A DNA stretch of 64,000 bases from Chondrus crispus (GCF_000350225.1 NW_005179021.1:62001-126000); one strand, 5' to 3'; numbered from the stretch's first letter, positions 33,798 to 45,120 are shown. Notes: generated by a model not told the origin, from the sequence alone. A program made the numbers and translations.

Positions 33798-34492
33798 ACT
33801 GTTTCGTCTGGCAGTGACGGGGAGCGTGACACGGAAATAAAAGGGGGGATTAGAGCACGAAATGAGCGGTCCAAGCTGACAGCGGGGACGGGAGAGGAGA
33901 CAGAGAAGGGAAGGGCACCACCGGGAAGAGAAGGGGAACGAGGCCGAAAAGGGAAGTTGCCTTTGAGGAGTGAAGCGACGGGGGTGTGGGGCAGGAGCTG
34001 GCAAGGGAGTGGGGGGTTGGGGTGTGGAGATGGCGAGGTGTGGGAAGGGATCGGGGGAGATGTGGAAGTGGGGCTGTCAAAGTGTGGAAGACGAGGTAGA
34101 GGTGCGCTGTAGGAGGGCGGGAGAATCGCCTGTTCAGAATTTTTGAAACGCGTTGAGTTCTTGCATTGCGATGTGGCCCAGTCGTTTGTCGAATGACTTG
34201 GGCATTACGATTTCACATGCCGCGCTTTCACATTCACTCGAAGTCGAGGAATGGACCACGTATCGTCGATTGGTGGGTTTGTTGTCGAGAATGCCAACCA
34301 TATTTACAGTTAGTGTGGTTTTTATGTATTAATTGATCATATATCAAAAATGATTGTCTTCTCAGCAATTAATTGGCTCTTTTGGCTGTGCGGGGGAATT
34401 TGCGTGAATGGTCTATTGAACAGTATAATGTTATGAAGGAGTGTTCAACCGTCTCCTTTTGTGCATCGGATTTATTGTAACGAGTATATAAA

Positions 34493-34538
34493 TGACGCCA
34501 GTGAGTAGCTACTCACTGGCGTCAAACGACTAGTCGTT
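34493..34538. repeat. two abutting perfect palindromes
   Basis: 34493-34524 is a 32-bp perfect palindrome (half TGACGCCAGTGAGTAG). 34525-34538 is a 14-bp perfect palindrome (AACGACTAGTCGTT). They touch without a gap, upstream of the Tigger transposase and inside Tigger element 3. Confidence 0.95.
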
Positions 34539-34657
34539 AGAAACGAATCACTTTTTGCGGGGAAAACCATGCTAAAGATCCATAAAGGTAGGCTTGAGCT
34601 TGTTTGGAACATTGTATCCTGTAGTAAACACACTGAACGCCAACAGACCCGGACATT

Positions 34658-36701
34658 ATGAGCAATTCATACAAACAGCTGACCATTACGGGTACTGCCG
34701 CCCAGGAGTCACGACGATTGCAGAAACCTGGATCTAAGAAGAGAAGCTACGATGCTTCTTTCAAAAGATCGGTCCTTCAGTAATACGACGACAGTGAGAA
34801 GCGATCTCTCCTGGACACCGCGAAGCATTTTCAAATTCCTCTCGCAACAGTCAAGTTGATTTACCGAAGACGCGAGGCTCTGAGTCAGCATGAACTCGAT
34901 CAAAGGAAAAGACTCAGGGAGGGAAAGCTTCCAGCTTTGGAAAAATATCTCTTGTCTTTCGTAAGACTAGCACGGACGCATCGTGTCCCTATTACTGGTG
35001 TTGTTATTATGGCAAAGGCAAGGGCGTTGCGTGGGAAGTGTGGTCTCAGTGAGGACGACTTCAGGGTGAGTCGGGGTTGGCTTCACAAGTTCCTGAGGAG
35101 GTCGGGAATGCAAGGCGCTATTTGTTTGTATGGGGAGGCTGGCTCTGTCGATAGAACAGCAGTGAGGGATGAAATGATTGCGTTCTGTGTAAAGTTGGTG
35201 CGGTACCACCCCTCGCGAATCTACAATGAAGATGAATCTGCATTCATGTACCAGCTGTTGCCAAACATTACGTATTTGGCGCCCGAGGGAGATCGAAAGG
35301 AGGCCAGAGGCGTTAAAGCAATGCGAAACAAGAACAGACTCACATTTACAGTTTGCACAAACGCGACAGGGGACCACATTCTACCAGCTTTCGTCTTGGG
35401 AAAGCAGAAGAACACAAGAGCCTTTGCACTAGCATCCCGAGAAGACGACTTGGAAAGATGCTATCGGTCACAGAGCGATGCATGGATGACGGGTATTCTT
35501 TTCAACTACTTTGTAACTAACATATGGTATCCAGAAGTTAGAAGAATTACAAGTGATGAGGTTTGTATGGTTTTGGATAATGCCAGCTCTCATGGGCAGA
35601 ACCTTCCCACTTTGGAAGGCGTGGAGTACATCCCACTTCCCCTTAACGTGACTTCTGTGTATCAACCCATGGACCAGGGAATCATTCGGGCGATTAAATG
35701 CCATGCACGATCTGACCTTCTGGCACAAATTGTGTCTACTCTCGACAATCGTGACGAGCTCCGAGCTCTCGGGGAAAAGCAGAAGCCTGGAATGAAAGGC
35801 CTCAAATATGGGCACCCGGCCCATGTGTTGGATGCCATTCAATGCTTGCATAGAGCCATGGATAAATTAACAAAAAACACTGTTGTCAATTGATGGCTTA
35901 AATCTGGCATCCTGACTTCTCAGCAAATCAAAAAGTGTTTGCCAGGAAATTGACAAACAGCCACCTGTCGAGGCGGCAATGAGAGGCACATGCCCACCTG
36001 GAATTGAGGCGGGCTTGCGGATGGGTGGTGGTGGGGCGACACGTGGCCCATCAGCTGCCAATGAAAATGACTCGTCGGAAAGCGACAGCACTGACGATGG
36101 AAATGGAACTGGACTTCAGCGCGAAGAGCAGCACGTCAGATCTGGACCAAATCTGAGAGATCCTCCGGAATGGAGAGATGGTGATGTGGAGGATCTGATC
36201 AATGTGCTCACAACATCCGTGCGGGCAACGGAGGGCGTTCAGTCAAGAACGGAAATTGAAGCCGCAGTTGTTGAGTGGCTCGGCGACCTGAGCTCTGGGG
36301 AGGCCAGGCCTGCGCGGATTGCAGACAGTGATCCCCAAGCAATTTTTGAGCACTTAGATGTTCTGGAGCAGGAACAGGAGGAGGCTTTGCGAGAGAAACG
36401 CGAGCAAGACGCTGTTTTGGAAAGGAAAAAAACCGAAGAGGAAGCAAATTTATCAAGGGAAAGGTCTTACAAGGCACTTTGTTCGAACGTGGAATGGATG
36501 CGGAATAATGTGGAGGAGGCCAAGTGGAGGGGTGCCAGTGAAATCATTCAAGGAAAGCTGGTCGATGTCTTGCGAGTCGCGACGGCGGAAAGAAACGCTG
36601 CTGCTCCGCAACAGAAGCAGAAAAGTATCATCGATTTTTTAAAAAGCAGTAATAAATCAACTCTCCTCAACATACAAGTATTTGATATGAATAGAATGTG
36701 A
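34658..36701 (+). pseudogene. Tigger transposase with C-terminal PCNA-binding-like motif (element 3)
   Basis: ATG 34658; a TAA at 34781-34783 interrupts codon 42, after which the frame is open to TGA at 35891. N-terminal helix-turn-helix (H-F-Q-I-P-L-A-T-V), CENP-B-like domain (S-R-G-W-L-H-K-F), then the triad: Asp in Y-N-E-D-E-S (35231-35233), Asp in V-L-D-N-A-S-S-H-G and Asp in Y-Q-P-M-D-Q-G. The 35891 stop is followed in frame by W-L-K-S-G-I-L-T-S-Q-Q-I, usual Tigger sequence, so it is a mutation. The tail continues in another frame (35979-36701): acidic, a long coiled coil (E-Q-E-Q-E-E-A-L-R-E-K), and near the end Q-K-S-I-I-D-F-L, fitting the PIP-box pattern Q-x-x-I-x-x-F. Triad intact, but two stops and one frameshift. 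Confidence 0.85.
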
Positions 36702-36817
36702 TCAGTTCACCTTGTTATTGAAGCATATCGTTATCATACCTCTTATCATACGGTTTGTCATAAAAGGGTGTGTCAAGCCCCGACCCGGATTCATTACTGG
36801 AACGGATTCATTAAAGT

Positions 36818-36837
36818 CGGATTCATTAACGAGGCAC
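36818..36837 (-). repeat. right terminal inverted repeat core of Tigger element 3
   Basis: Perfect reverse complement of 32139-32158. Confidence 0.9.
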
Positions 36838-37015
36838 CCCTTTTAGCCAAACAGCTAAAATTTCATGATTTGATGTCAATTGACATCCCAACCTGTGCCA
36901 CTAAATCATCACATTTTTGGTGTCGATCTAAAAATCGAAACTAAATTGTGGGTTTACGGAAGGCAGAATTCTGTAACAAAAAAATGAGAAATAGATATAT
37001 AGCAATGCAGAATTA

Positions 37016-38330
37016 TTATTTCTGAAAAGTCATCGCAGAATATTTTGAAGCAGTTGCGCTACAGTTCGTCAGAACCACTGTACTGCTGTGAATGTGAGTA
37101 TGAAGTCTGACCCTCTGGTAGTAGTCCTCCCCCTTCGCCAAACTCTCAACAAGATGACGTGGGGACGCCGAAGCGATCATACTGTGAAGTCTGCCGAGCG
37201 TCGAGCATCGCAATGAAATGCTAAATCCAAATCGTAGCGAAGCTTCCGTGTCTCAGAAACCTTCCCAAAATCAGAAGTCAAAGTTGCCTCGTGTCGGGAA
37301 GGTAGTATGTCGCATTTCAACCAAAATCGCGCGATTGTCTCTTCATTTATTGCCTCCCACGACATGTGCACCATCTCGCACACATCTGACAAATGAGGAT
37401 CGTACCCTTGCGCGATCGCCATGGTGCCAGATTTCCAGTTGGCTGCCGCCTTCCTAAGAGCCTCCCTCTTCTCTAAATGTCCTAATATGCGCCGTAACAA
37501 TCCCTGCTTGTACCGTATCTTTCACGCCGCAAATATGTCGACATCCATTGGCTGATTCAGAACGATGCAGTTAGGAGGTAGTGAAAGAATAGTGACCTGT
37601 TCCCTGGCATCTGCCAAGTCTGTCTCATGGGGACCACAATTGTCCATGAGTAAAATGACCGTGTCTGACGTATGTCTGCGAATAAATGACAGAAACACAT
37701 TGTAGTACCACCGCTTAGATGTTTGGTTATATGACCATGCGTTCTTTTGGTGGAAGTAGGGCAAGCAAGAAGAATTCAGTTTAAAGTATCTAGGGGTTTT
37801 GGCCGTGACAATTACAGCCATTGGAAGCTTCAATGTTCCACTAGGGTTTGTACAAACATAGGCCGTGATGCGGTCAGTTAATGTCATGTTTTGCGTCCCT
37901 GACAACGTTTTGCGGTTCTCATGGACAGAAATATACGTTTTTATGTGGAACAGCTTGAAACCAAACCAGTCTCATCGACGTTATAGATATTTTCCGAAGA
38001 GTATGGGGCAAGTTTTTGATGTATCTCAGCACTTTCGCTGGTAACTTCGACAAACTTGACACTCCCTCCTTCACCATGTAGAGACACAAACCTTAGTGCA
38101 TTCCTTCGAATAATTCTTCCAAGGCTGCAAATTTTTCAGTGGCCTTTTACGTTTCCCCTTCTAAATTCTATTTTGTAGACATAAATAGCGGATCATCACA
38201 GCTGTCATTTGGGAGACAGACCTGGTTACAGTCTTACGTGCTGATCTTGCAATGGTCATAAAGTCCATTAACGTTTCTTCGATAATAGGAAAGCGAGATG
38301 CACGGAAGGTTTTGGTGTTGAGTGAAGTGG
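37016..38330 (-). pseudogene. Tigger/jerky-type transposase remnant (element 5, copy a)
   Basis: On minus, in order: first catalytic motif I-Y-N-V-D-E-T-G-L (about 37962-37985); frameshift; then 37905-37522 with T-A-Y-V-C-T-N, second motif L-L-M-D-N-C-G-P-H and third motif L-N-Q-P-M-D-V-D-I-F; a short gap in frame; then 37500-37177 with M-S-W-E-A-I-N and A-R-F-W-L-K, the usual end of jerky/Tigger proteins. All three acidic residues survive. The N-terminal DNA-binding region upstream of 38000 is too decayed to define. A second copy of the same family is at 43.99-45.12 kb. Confidence 0.75.
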
Positions 38331-38639
38331 AAGAAGGACGACAGAGTTCGTGGATTTGTCATTTTTGTTTTTGATCGATCTGACTGTGTGCTTGCAGCAG
38401 CCATACTCTTTCATGATTGAAGGCCGATATTCCGTGTGTCAATTTGTTCGCTATCTCTAGCTTCTCCGCAAGGGAAAGACAAACACGTTTTTATTGCTGT
38501 TTTGGGGCTTTTGTGATGCCCTTGCGTGTCACTGGAGAAAGATGGAGAGCATTTGTGGGGTATGTTTGAAAGGTTGATCCGTTTACTGTTGGGTATCTTC
38601 GTCGGCCGCGTCCCTGTCTTGGACAGGTGTCTGACAGCA

Positions 38640-38750
38640 ATGCGAGGTATGATAACCTGTGTTCCCGGAGAAACCCCTGCATTATTCACTCGTGGAATTA
38701 CTCAATTCGGCACTATTGCGCGACTCCTCTCTGTACGTCGAATTTTTGCT
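38640..38750 (-). repeat. terminal region shared by the two element-5 copies
   Basis: About 90 bp here (CCTGTGTTCCC..GAGAAACCCCTGCATTA..TACTCAATTCGGC) recur at 45029-45117 with few differences. It lies at the 5' side of both Tigger copies and has the G/C-flanked look of a Tigger terminal repeat. The matching end on the other side was not found in either copy. Confidence 0.6.
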
Positions 38751-39288
38751 TTCTAGGAGGAGACGTATCAGTTCCAGCGCGTTTACTTCTAACCTCAACG
38801 GTCTGACGGACCGAGAGGCGCTGCTATGTTTCACATTCCGTAATAAAGATTTCATACGAATGATAAGCTGAGTTACTCGGCCACTATATAATAGAACGAC
38901 AAACCGATACAGATTCAGTGTCCCTCCTCTTCTAGCAACCTTTTTCATACTACGTCTTCTCCCATTAGCAGGTAGGTGGAAAATCCTCGAGGTTCTGTTC
39001 AGGAGGCAAGCGTCCCAGATGTCCGAAATATTTTCGGAGGCCTGAAGCATATGCCGAAAGAAAGCCTTGACCTCATAAAAGAACCGATGATCTCAGAATT
39101 CACACTTCTAAGTGCGGAACAGTAGGCCGCGCCAGTTCATGAAAAAGGCCAAGCCCTCTCAAACAGTGACAGATTCATAGACGATACTGTGATTGGCATT
39201 TACAGACCAAGGTGATACACCACGTAACGCATGGCTTACAACGGGCACAAAAGAATTCATGCTCTCACGTGTCAGGCTATAAACAGTC
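38751..39288. other. unassigned stretch
   Basis: Short overlapping frames only; no family recognised. Confidence 0.5.
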
Positions 39289-39293
39289 CTAAT

Positions 39294-39940
39294 TGTCGTG
39301 CACTACAGCCACGTGAGGCGGCTGTAGGCAGAGCGACGCGCGTTCGGACGCGTAAGGAAATTCGGAAGACCACCCGGTGGATGACCGGAACCGGGATCCG
39401 GGCGCGGCTTGCGCGGTAGAAAAGTAGCAAGGTAGTCAGCAATAAAAGGGGGAGGAATTAAGAGAAAAACAGAGCTAGTAGAACGGAGAGCACAGTAGTT
39501 AACGTAGGTCTCGCGCGGGGTGATCGACGCGCGCGGGGAATGCAGTTGGGATTCCAGGGGTGTAGATGGCTCGGTCGGTATGGGCGAGCCAGTACCGAGT
39601 CGAGGCTACAACCTGGAATCCAGAAACCAAGGTAAAAGACCCGAGGCTTCGTGCCTCTTTACTTTGAGTATCGGGTTAACTATATAGTCCCCCGTCGCCG
39701 TAATGGCGAAGCTAAATTATACTGTAAATTAGAATAACTAGGAAATAACGGGTGTAGCCCCGAGGGGACCAAGTACAGTCCCCATAGGCCCTAGGGGCTG
39801 CGGAGGGATTACACGTGTCCACGGGGGGTCCGGTAGAGCGGCAGGGGAGTCCACGGGTACCCGTGGTACACGTGGCGGCGGCGAGCGCGAATTTGGCGAG
39901 ATGAGGACAGCTGTCCCGGTGCCGAGTACAGTGCACTACA
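39294..39940 (-). repeat. solo LTR of the gypsy A family with CTAAT target duplication
   Basis: Starts TGTCGTGCACTACAG and ends CAGTGCACTACA, flanked by CTAAT at 39289-39293 and 39941-39945, so the 647-bp unit is complete and no internal sequence remains. Ends, length and internal blocks (GACCACCCG near the left, TATATA at 39681-39686) match LTR A at 20997-21646. CACGTG occurs at 39310, 39812 and 39869. Solo LTRs arise when the two LTRs of an element recombine. Confidence 0.93.
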
Positions 39941-39945
39941 CTAAT

Positions 39946-41330
39946 GCAATCATAATGTATATCTATGGTCCCATTGGAGATCGACGCCATGACTGCATGC
40001 TGTACGCTAAAAATGTGCTGGACAGTCATCTACCTGATGTACTAGATGTGAGCAGAAAGCGGTACTGTGTTTGGAGATCCAGGATACAACCGTGGGTGGT
40101 TCATGGAAATTCTATTCCAACATAGAAATCTGTCCGCGCTGCAGATCGCATTCAACGAGGATGAGCCTCGTTTAATGGGATCTGCAGCTGTGCTAGCAGA
40201 AGACATTGGCCATATCTTCTGCTCGCAAAACAGATGAGTAGATATTCGAAGAAGTCAAGCTCTACTTTACGACAGCGGACTATAAGTGGAACATGATGGT
40301 GTTGGAGTCACCAGCAGGGTCACTTTATCTTGCAGCGATGCTTGTCGGCAACATGCGCAACTGTATCTATTGATAACAGGTAGCCACGTTTAATTGCAAG
40401 CCACGCACTCCGAAAGACTACCCGGTTTAAAAGAACTAGCATGAATTCACTCGATCGATTGAAGACCATGATGCGCAACAGAGTCTCGACATCGAGTTTG
40501 CGTTTTGATGATCGAAATACCTTTGCCAGGCGATCGTCTGTGGCCTCGCAGGGAGCCCGGCAGGAGAGGATGCCGGTAGTAGTGGTAGTATGGAAAGCAT
40601 CTCTCGTGAGTAAACACGACTGATATGTAGGCAATGTGTCATTATGCAGATAATTTTAGTTGAATTGAAGCAGGATAGTTTTCAATGAGGTAAAGCGGGT
40701 TCGGTGATAGCATCAAACATGAAAAGAGATGGAGAATCACATACAGGCAGAAATAGTCGTGTGCTAGACCAAATTCGACCGCAAAAGAAATCAGACCGCT
40801 TATTCCTGCTTCCAGAATTGGAATAACCCGCGATGGTATTTATGAGTAGGCTACCTATACCACGCTATCTCGTGCTTTAATTTTAGGATCTGTAACTGGC
40901 GCAATGCGCCCAATGAAAACCCAAGTATAATATCAGAAGCTCCTGAATTACAAGGAGTCATTATATATCTCATCAGATGTAACGCGGGTTCCTATCAGTG
41001 ATATCACTTTCAAAAGTTGCAACAGTCACACGTACCATATTTCAATGATAAATATCAACTTGTCTGACCCCTGCATTTCATAAAAGCATCTCAAGCTCAT
41101 TTGCAATTTCGAGCTGGAAAGTCGGCTGTGCTTATTTTCCATTCGCTTCTGCATTCGTTTTGGACCTTTTAGTTCTCATTTTATCTTCGCACTCACGTGC
41201 ATTACTAAAGTTGTTACCTTTTCCACACAGGAAGGACAGGCATGGGCGCCTTCTCCCATACGTTTCTTTTAGCCACTCGAACCATCGTCGACGATCCTTT
41301 GAGTCTCATTCAGATGCTCTTGATCATGAT
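39946..41330. other. unassigned stretch with a hairpin pair
   Basis: No supported gene. Contains the two adjacent inverted repeats listed at 40138-40223. The rest is A/T-rich, with only short frames. Confidence 0.5.
40138..40223. repeat. two adjacent inverted repeats
   Basis: First: arms 40138-40160 and 40166-40188 (23 bp, two mismatches, 5-bp loop). Second: arms 40195-40206 and 40212-40223 (12 bp, one mismatch, 5-bp loop). Six bases separate them. Confidence 0.9.
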
Positions 41331-41333
41331 CAT

Positions 41334-41640
41334 TGAGCTTTAATGTCGTGTAAGAGTTTCGTTTGGAAACCATATATCGTTTTATGGATTCGTTTTGTCG
41401 CATTAATTGCCTTCCATAGCTCAGCGATGTCTAAATTGGTCCATGTCTCTAGCTTAATAAATGGTTTTGCTTGGTCCATAACATCTTTCTCATGGTAAAA
41501 GTACATGTATGTAACTGTTCATACATCCCCATCGTTTATTTCAGGTACCACGAGACGCCTATCGACGCAACTGATGTCTCTGATCATTGCAGCTAGGGGT
41601 GCTGCTCAGTTTTCTTCAATCCTGATAAAAGCCGCTTAAA
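41334..41640 (-). pseudogene. degenerate coding remnant of unknown family
   Basis: One minus frame reads like a decayed protein across stops: I-R-D-I-S-C-V-D-R-R-L-V-V-P-E-I, then D-Q-A-K-P-F-I-K-L-E-T-W and L-W-K-A-I-N-A-T-K-R-I. The amino-acid makeup looks protein-like, but I recognise no family. It could be a fragment of another transposon or chance. Confidence 0.25.
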
Positions 41641-41773
41641 TGTCCTTAACGACTTTCCATATGTATCCTCTGACAGTATTATCATTGGTGGATCATTTAA
41701 CATACTGCCACAGTGATATTGCATGAGCTCCAAGTACCATGGTTCGAAGCTTTGATCAAAAGTCTTCTCTTTG

Positions 41774-41876
41774 ACCCGTTTCGGTTCGGGGACTCACCGA
41801 CTCGGTGAGTCCCTGAACCGAAACGGGTTTTAAATCGCGGGAATATGTCTCGGAGACATATTCCCGCGATTTAAAA
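41774..41876. repeat. two consecutive near-perfect palindromes with 1-bp centres
   Basis: First: arms 41774-41800 and 41802-41828 (27 bp, one mismatch) around a single C. Second: arms 41828-41851 and 41853-41876 (24 bp, perfect) around a single G. They share base 41828. The two palindromes are unrelated in sequence. Confidence 0.97.
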
Positions 41877-43129
41877 GCACTTACTTACTCAATTGTGGAA
41901 AACGCTATGCAATGCCTCACAGTATGCGCAACAAATATATTGAAAGACACTAAAGGGCGAATATGAAACATATCAGGTCATATGGCACAGTTTTCCTAGT
42001 TCCATTTTTCAACTGAACGGCAAGATGCGTATATGACACCTTTTAGTATGCAACAAAACACACTGACGCGCGAAGTTTTGGTTCAGATTGGGTATTGCGA
42101 TACGTTGATGGAGCGCACAGGGTAGCTTCGAGAAACGGGATAGATACAAGCTCTGACGAAAAGGCTGGTAGTAGGTGTACGGCGTCAATGCAGCCAGCTG
42201 TGCGAGGTGTGTAGGTTTTTGATGGATCTATTCCGGTATCCGTTGTTGGAATTGATCCCAGAGGTGCCCAACCGAAAATACAGTTATAGACCACAAAAAT
42301 ACCAACTGCTAGAGAGTATTTTGCGCTACGAAAAGGAATCGACTGGATATATATCAACAGACTCCTGAAAAGTCCACCTTTGTCTATGATCTTAAGAGCA
42401 TTTCTATTATGAATGTGGTGAAGGAGCAACATCCGACCATTTATTAGCTTTTACACATATAACAATCAAAAGCGGTGCAGCAGTTGAATGACATTTCAGG
42501 CCAAATAATTCAATAGGCTTGTGGCCTGGAGTCTCGAAGACAAGGTTTTTGGCTTGTGACATGGAGTGTCCAAGACCAACGTTAAACCTGACATGTCTGC
42601 GTGAATTCATTTCGGAGACTTCTCAGTCGAAGTCGCTATACGAAATCTGAACATATGCAGAGAGACTGCAAATTTCCGTACGCCGTACCATACAACAGTG
42701 GTGATTTTATAGCCTTCACAAGCTCTGAAAGACTGGAGTCAAATGCGAATATTGTTTTAATTAATAAATCAAAGGTACACCACGATATGTACGACGTACA
42801 GTTCTCAAACATGCCCTTCCGTAAGACACCGGAGATATAGGTCTAGCAGCTCCCTTATTTGTGTCACTATCACTGAGCAGCTTACGACTTTTGCCACTAG
42901 ACATGGAAGCAGGGCACTTTTGCGTACTTTCTCCCAGTACGGGGCATATTTTTCTCATCATTCTTTCATATCTCATGAAGGCGATAACCTACACCCGCGC
43001 CGGGGGGGTCTTCGTAAGACCGAAGAGGGCGGTCCCTTATAATCACAGTTGTCAACGCCAAGTACGCGTTGAACAACTGCCCATATAAACCCTCTGCGAT
43101 CGCAATTTTTGCGAAGTTAACTTCCATAA
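41877..43129. other. unassigned stretch
   Basis: Several frames of 60-129 codons (for example minus 42043-42432) show no recognisable domain. The part at 42761-42976 could be a worn end of the PIF remnant to its right, but I cannot align it. Confidence 0.45.
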
Positions 43130-43640
43130 ACTGCACATTTGACCAAAATAATTTCGCCCTACATCACGACCCGCAGGTACCTGGCAATTGCAGTTCACGT
43201 GTGCCAATTAAACCTTCGCACGTGCCTGAGTAGGAACTGAGTGCACAGCAATTAAACTTTCGTCTGAATCTTGAAATCCTTTATCCCTTAGTATGGCCCA
43301 ATCGTCATCCTAAAATTTATTCAATAGTCTTTTATCAGTTAGCGCATTATATTTGACCACATTCTAGAAACCTGCTCATGAGAAGGTATATTGCCGCAAA
43401 AATATCTCAAAGTCAGACGCGGAGCCTGAACAATGCTCCATGCGTCCAATAGCAAGGCCAGTGCGTAGCATTGACACTTCCACTCTTTGTCCGTACAGCT
43501 TTTGCTTGCATGAAAAATGAGGTTTCCTTTCTTCTACAATTCCACTTGGACGATTGTTTTGCTGGAATTCAACGACAATAGAGTATCTGTCGTGTTCAAA
43601 GTTGGAGAATCTGCGGTCTTCGAGAAGACATTTGGCCATT
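43130..43640 (-). pseudogene. PIF/Harbinger transposase fragment (copy 3)
   Basis: Aligns to the middle of copy 1: N-R-P-S-G-I-V-E-E matches the R-P-S-G-S-V-E-E block, K-L-Y-G-Q-R-V-E-V-S matches K-L-Y-G-Y-K-V-E-V-S, and S-A-S-D-F-E-I-F matches the second Asp motif. Further on, W-A-I-L-R-D-K-G-F-Q matches the D-K-G-Y block and a degraded N-Y-F-G matches the Glu region. The first Asp motif reads S-I-V-V-E-F-Q, so that Asp is lost. Multiple stops. Confidence 0.7.
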
Positions 43641-43989
43641 GCTCATTTCTACTTACCACAGATCACGCATGATTTATACATATACAGTCAAGATCATCGT
43701 GTATTGCACCACCATAAAAGGTTTCAACAACACGCAATACTCGCATCTTGCACAAATGAATGGGGTCTCACAAAATACTCATTTACAAGCGTCTAGGGCC
43801 TCTTGGAACGACTGCCCTCAGCGCTTGCAGTCAGCAACATGCATTTTCTCCGGTGCAAATGGCGAACTGCATCCTCGAAACCAGACTTATTTACCATTTC
43901 CTCCACTCCCTTTAAGTAGCTGATTACTTCTTCAAGCCCTCAAATACCCAAATCATTTGACTAAACCTCTTCGGGTCCATCCGCAGTTA

Positions 43990-45120
43990 CGTTTTAAGGT
44001 TCGGATATATCCGACAACATTTTCAATGTTAGCAAGTCCATCTCTATGTCGTCCATCACATAATTGACAAAAGATTCCTTCACGTCTTCTGTCTGTTCAA
44101 TATTTGTTCTTTTCGTGGAAGGCAAACAAGGAGACTTCAATTTGAAGCATCTGGGATTGTTGACCGTGCCAATTACAGCCAGACGAAGCTTCATTGTTCC
44201 GCTAGCGTTGGTGCAAACGTAGGCCGTGATACGGGCATTTGCTTCATGGTCTTCATCCCTAGCACAGTCTTGCGGTTATCATGCATAGAGATACACGTTT
44301 TAGGGAACAGCTTAGAAATTAGTCTCATCAAGGTTATTGATATTCTCGAAAGAGTATGTAAGAAGTTTTTGGCGTATCTCAGCGATTGTGCTGGCGATTT
44401 CCACGACTATGACACACCCTCCCTCGCCATGATGGGACACAGACCGTTATGCCTTCCTTCGCACTAATGCAGGTACCCTTTCATCCGAAGCAGTAAACTG
44501 TGCCACGGCTTTTTCGTTTCCGTTTCAAAACTGCTGTGTAGTAGAAAGACATCGCAGAGCATGAATCTTTCATTTAAAGAACAGAAACGGTTACGGGCAT
44601 ACGTGCAGATATAGCAATAATCATACAATTCATTAAATGTTCTTCGATAAGAGGAAAGAGGGATGCCCGCAATGTTTCGGCGTATAGTGAAGTGACGGAA
44701 GTACGAGAGAGTTCGAGAATTTGCGATTTCTGTAGTTTGATCGATCGATATGACTGTACCCTCGCGGCAGCCGTACTCGTTCACGATTGAGGGAGCTTGT
44801 ATTCCTTGTGTCAGTTGTTAGCTATATCTAGGTTTTGTACAAGGGAAATACGAACACGTCTTTTCATGCTGCGTTGAGATTGTGTTGGTGCGCTTGTGTT
44901 TCACTGGATTCAGACGGAAAGGATCTGTGCGGCGGCGACGATGTTGATCCGATTACTGTTGGGTAGCCGCGACTGCGTCGAGTTGATCACTGTCTTCGGC
45001 AGCCGTCAAAAAGCAGTGCAGGGCATGATAACCTGTGTTCCCCGAGAAACCCCTGCATTACTCACTCGTGTGATTACTCAATTCGGCTGTATTGCTCCAA
45101 TCCTCTCTGTATTTCGAAAA
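43990..45120 (-). pseudogene. Tigger/jerky-type transposase remnant (element 5, copy b)
   Basis: Second, more decayed copy of the element at 37.0-38.75 kb. Matching blocks: E-N-I-N-N-L-D-E-T-N near 44330-44370 (first catalytic Asp), T-A-Y-V-C-T-N and M-K-L-R-L-A-V-I-G-T near 44160-44230, and the shared terminal stretch 45029-45117. The second and third catalytic motifs are missing; sequence to the left of 43990 is unrelated, so the copy is truncated. Confidence 0.65.

Larger units (their letters stand above)
32134..36843 (+). mobile_element. Tigger DNA transposon with TIRs (element 3), invaded by a PIF/Harbinger element
   Basis: The left end starts CAGTGGTGCCTCG at 32134 after TA. The 20-mer GTGCCTCGTTAATGAATCCG at 32139-32158 recurs in perfect inversion at 36818-36837. 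The right end is near 36843, followed by TA. Sub-terminal GGATTCATTA-type repeats recur inside both ends. CAGTGGTGCCTCG-like termini and TA sites are typical of Tigger. A Tigger transposase lies on + (34658-36701), and a PIF transposase on - (32517-33797), so the 4.7 kb is a nested pair. Confidence 0.85.
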
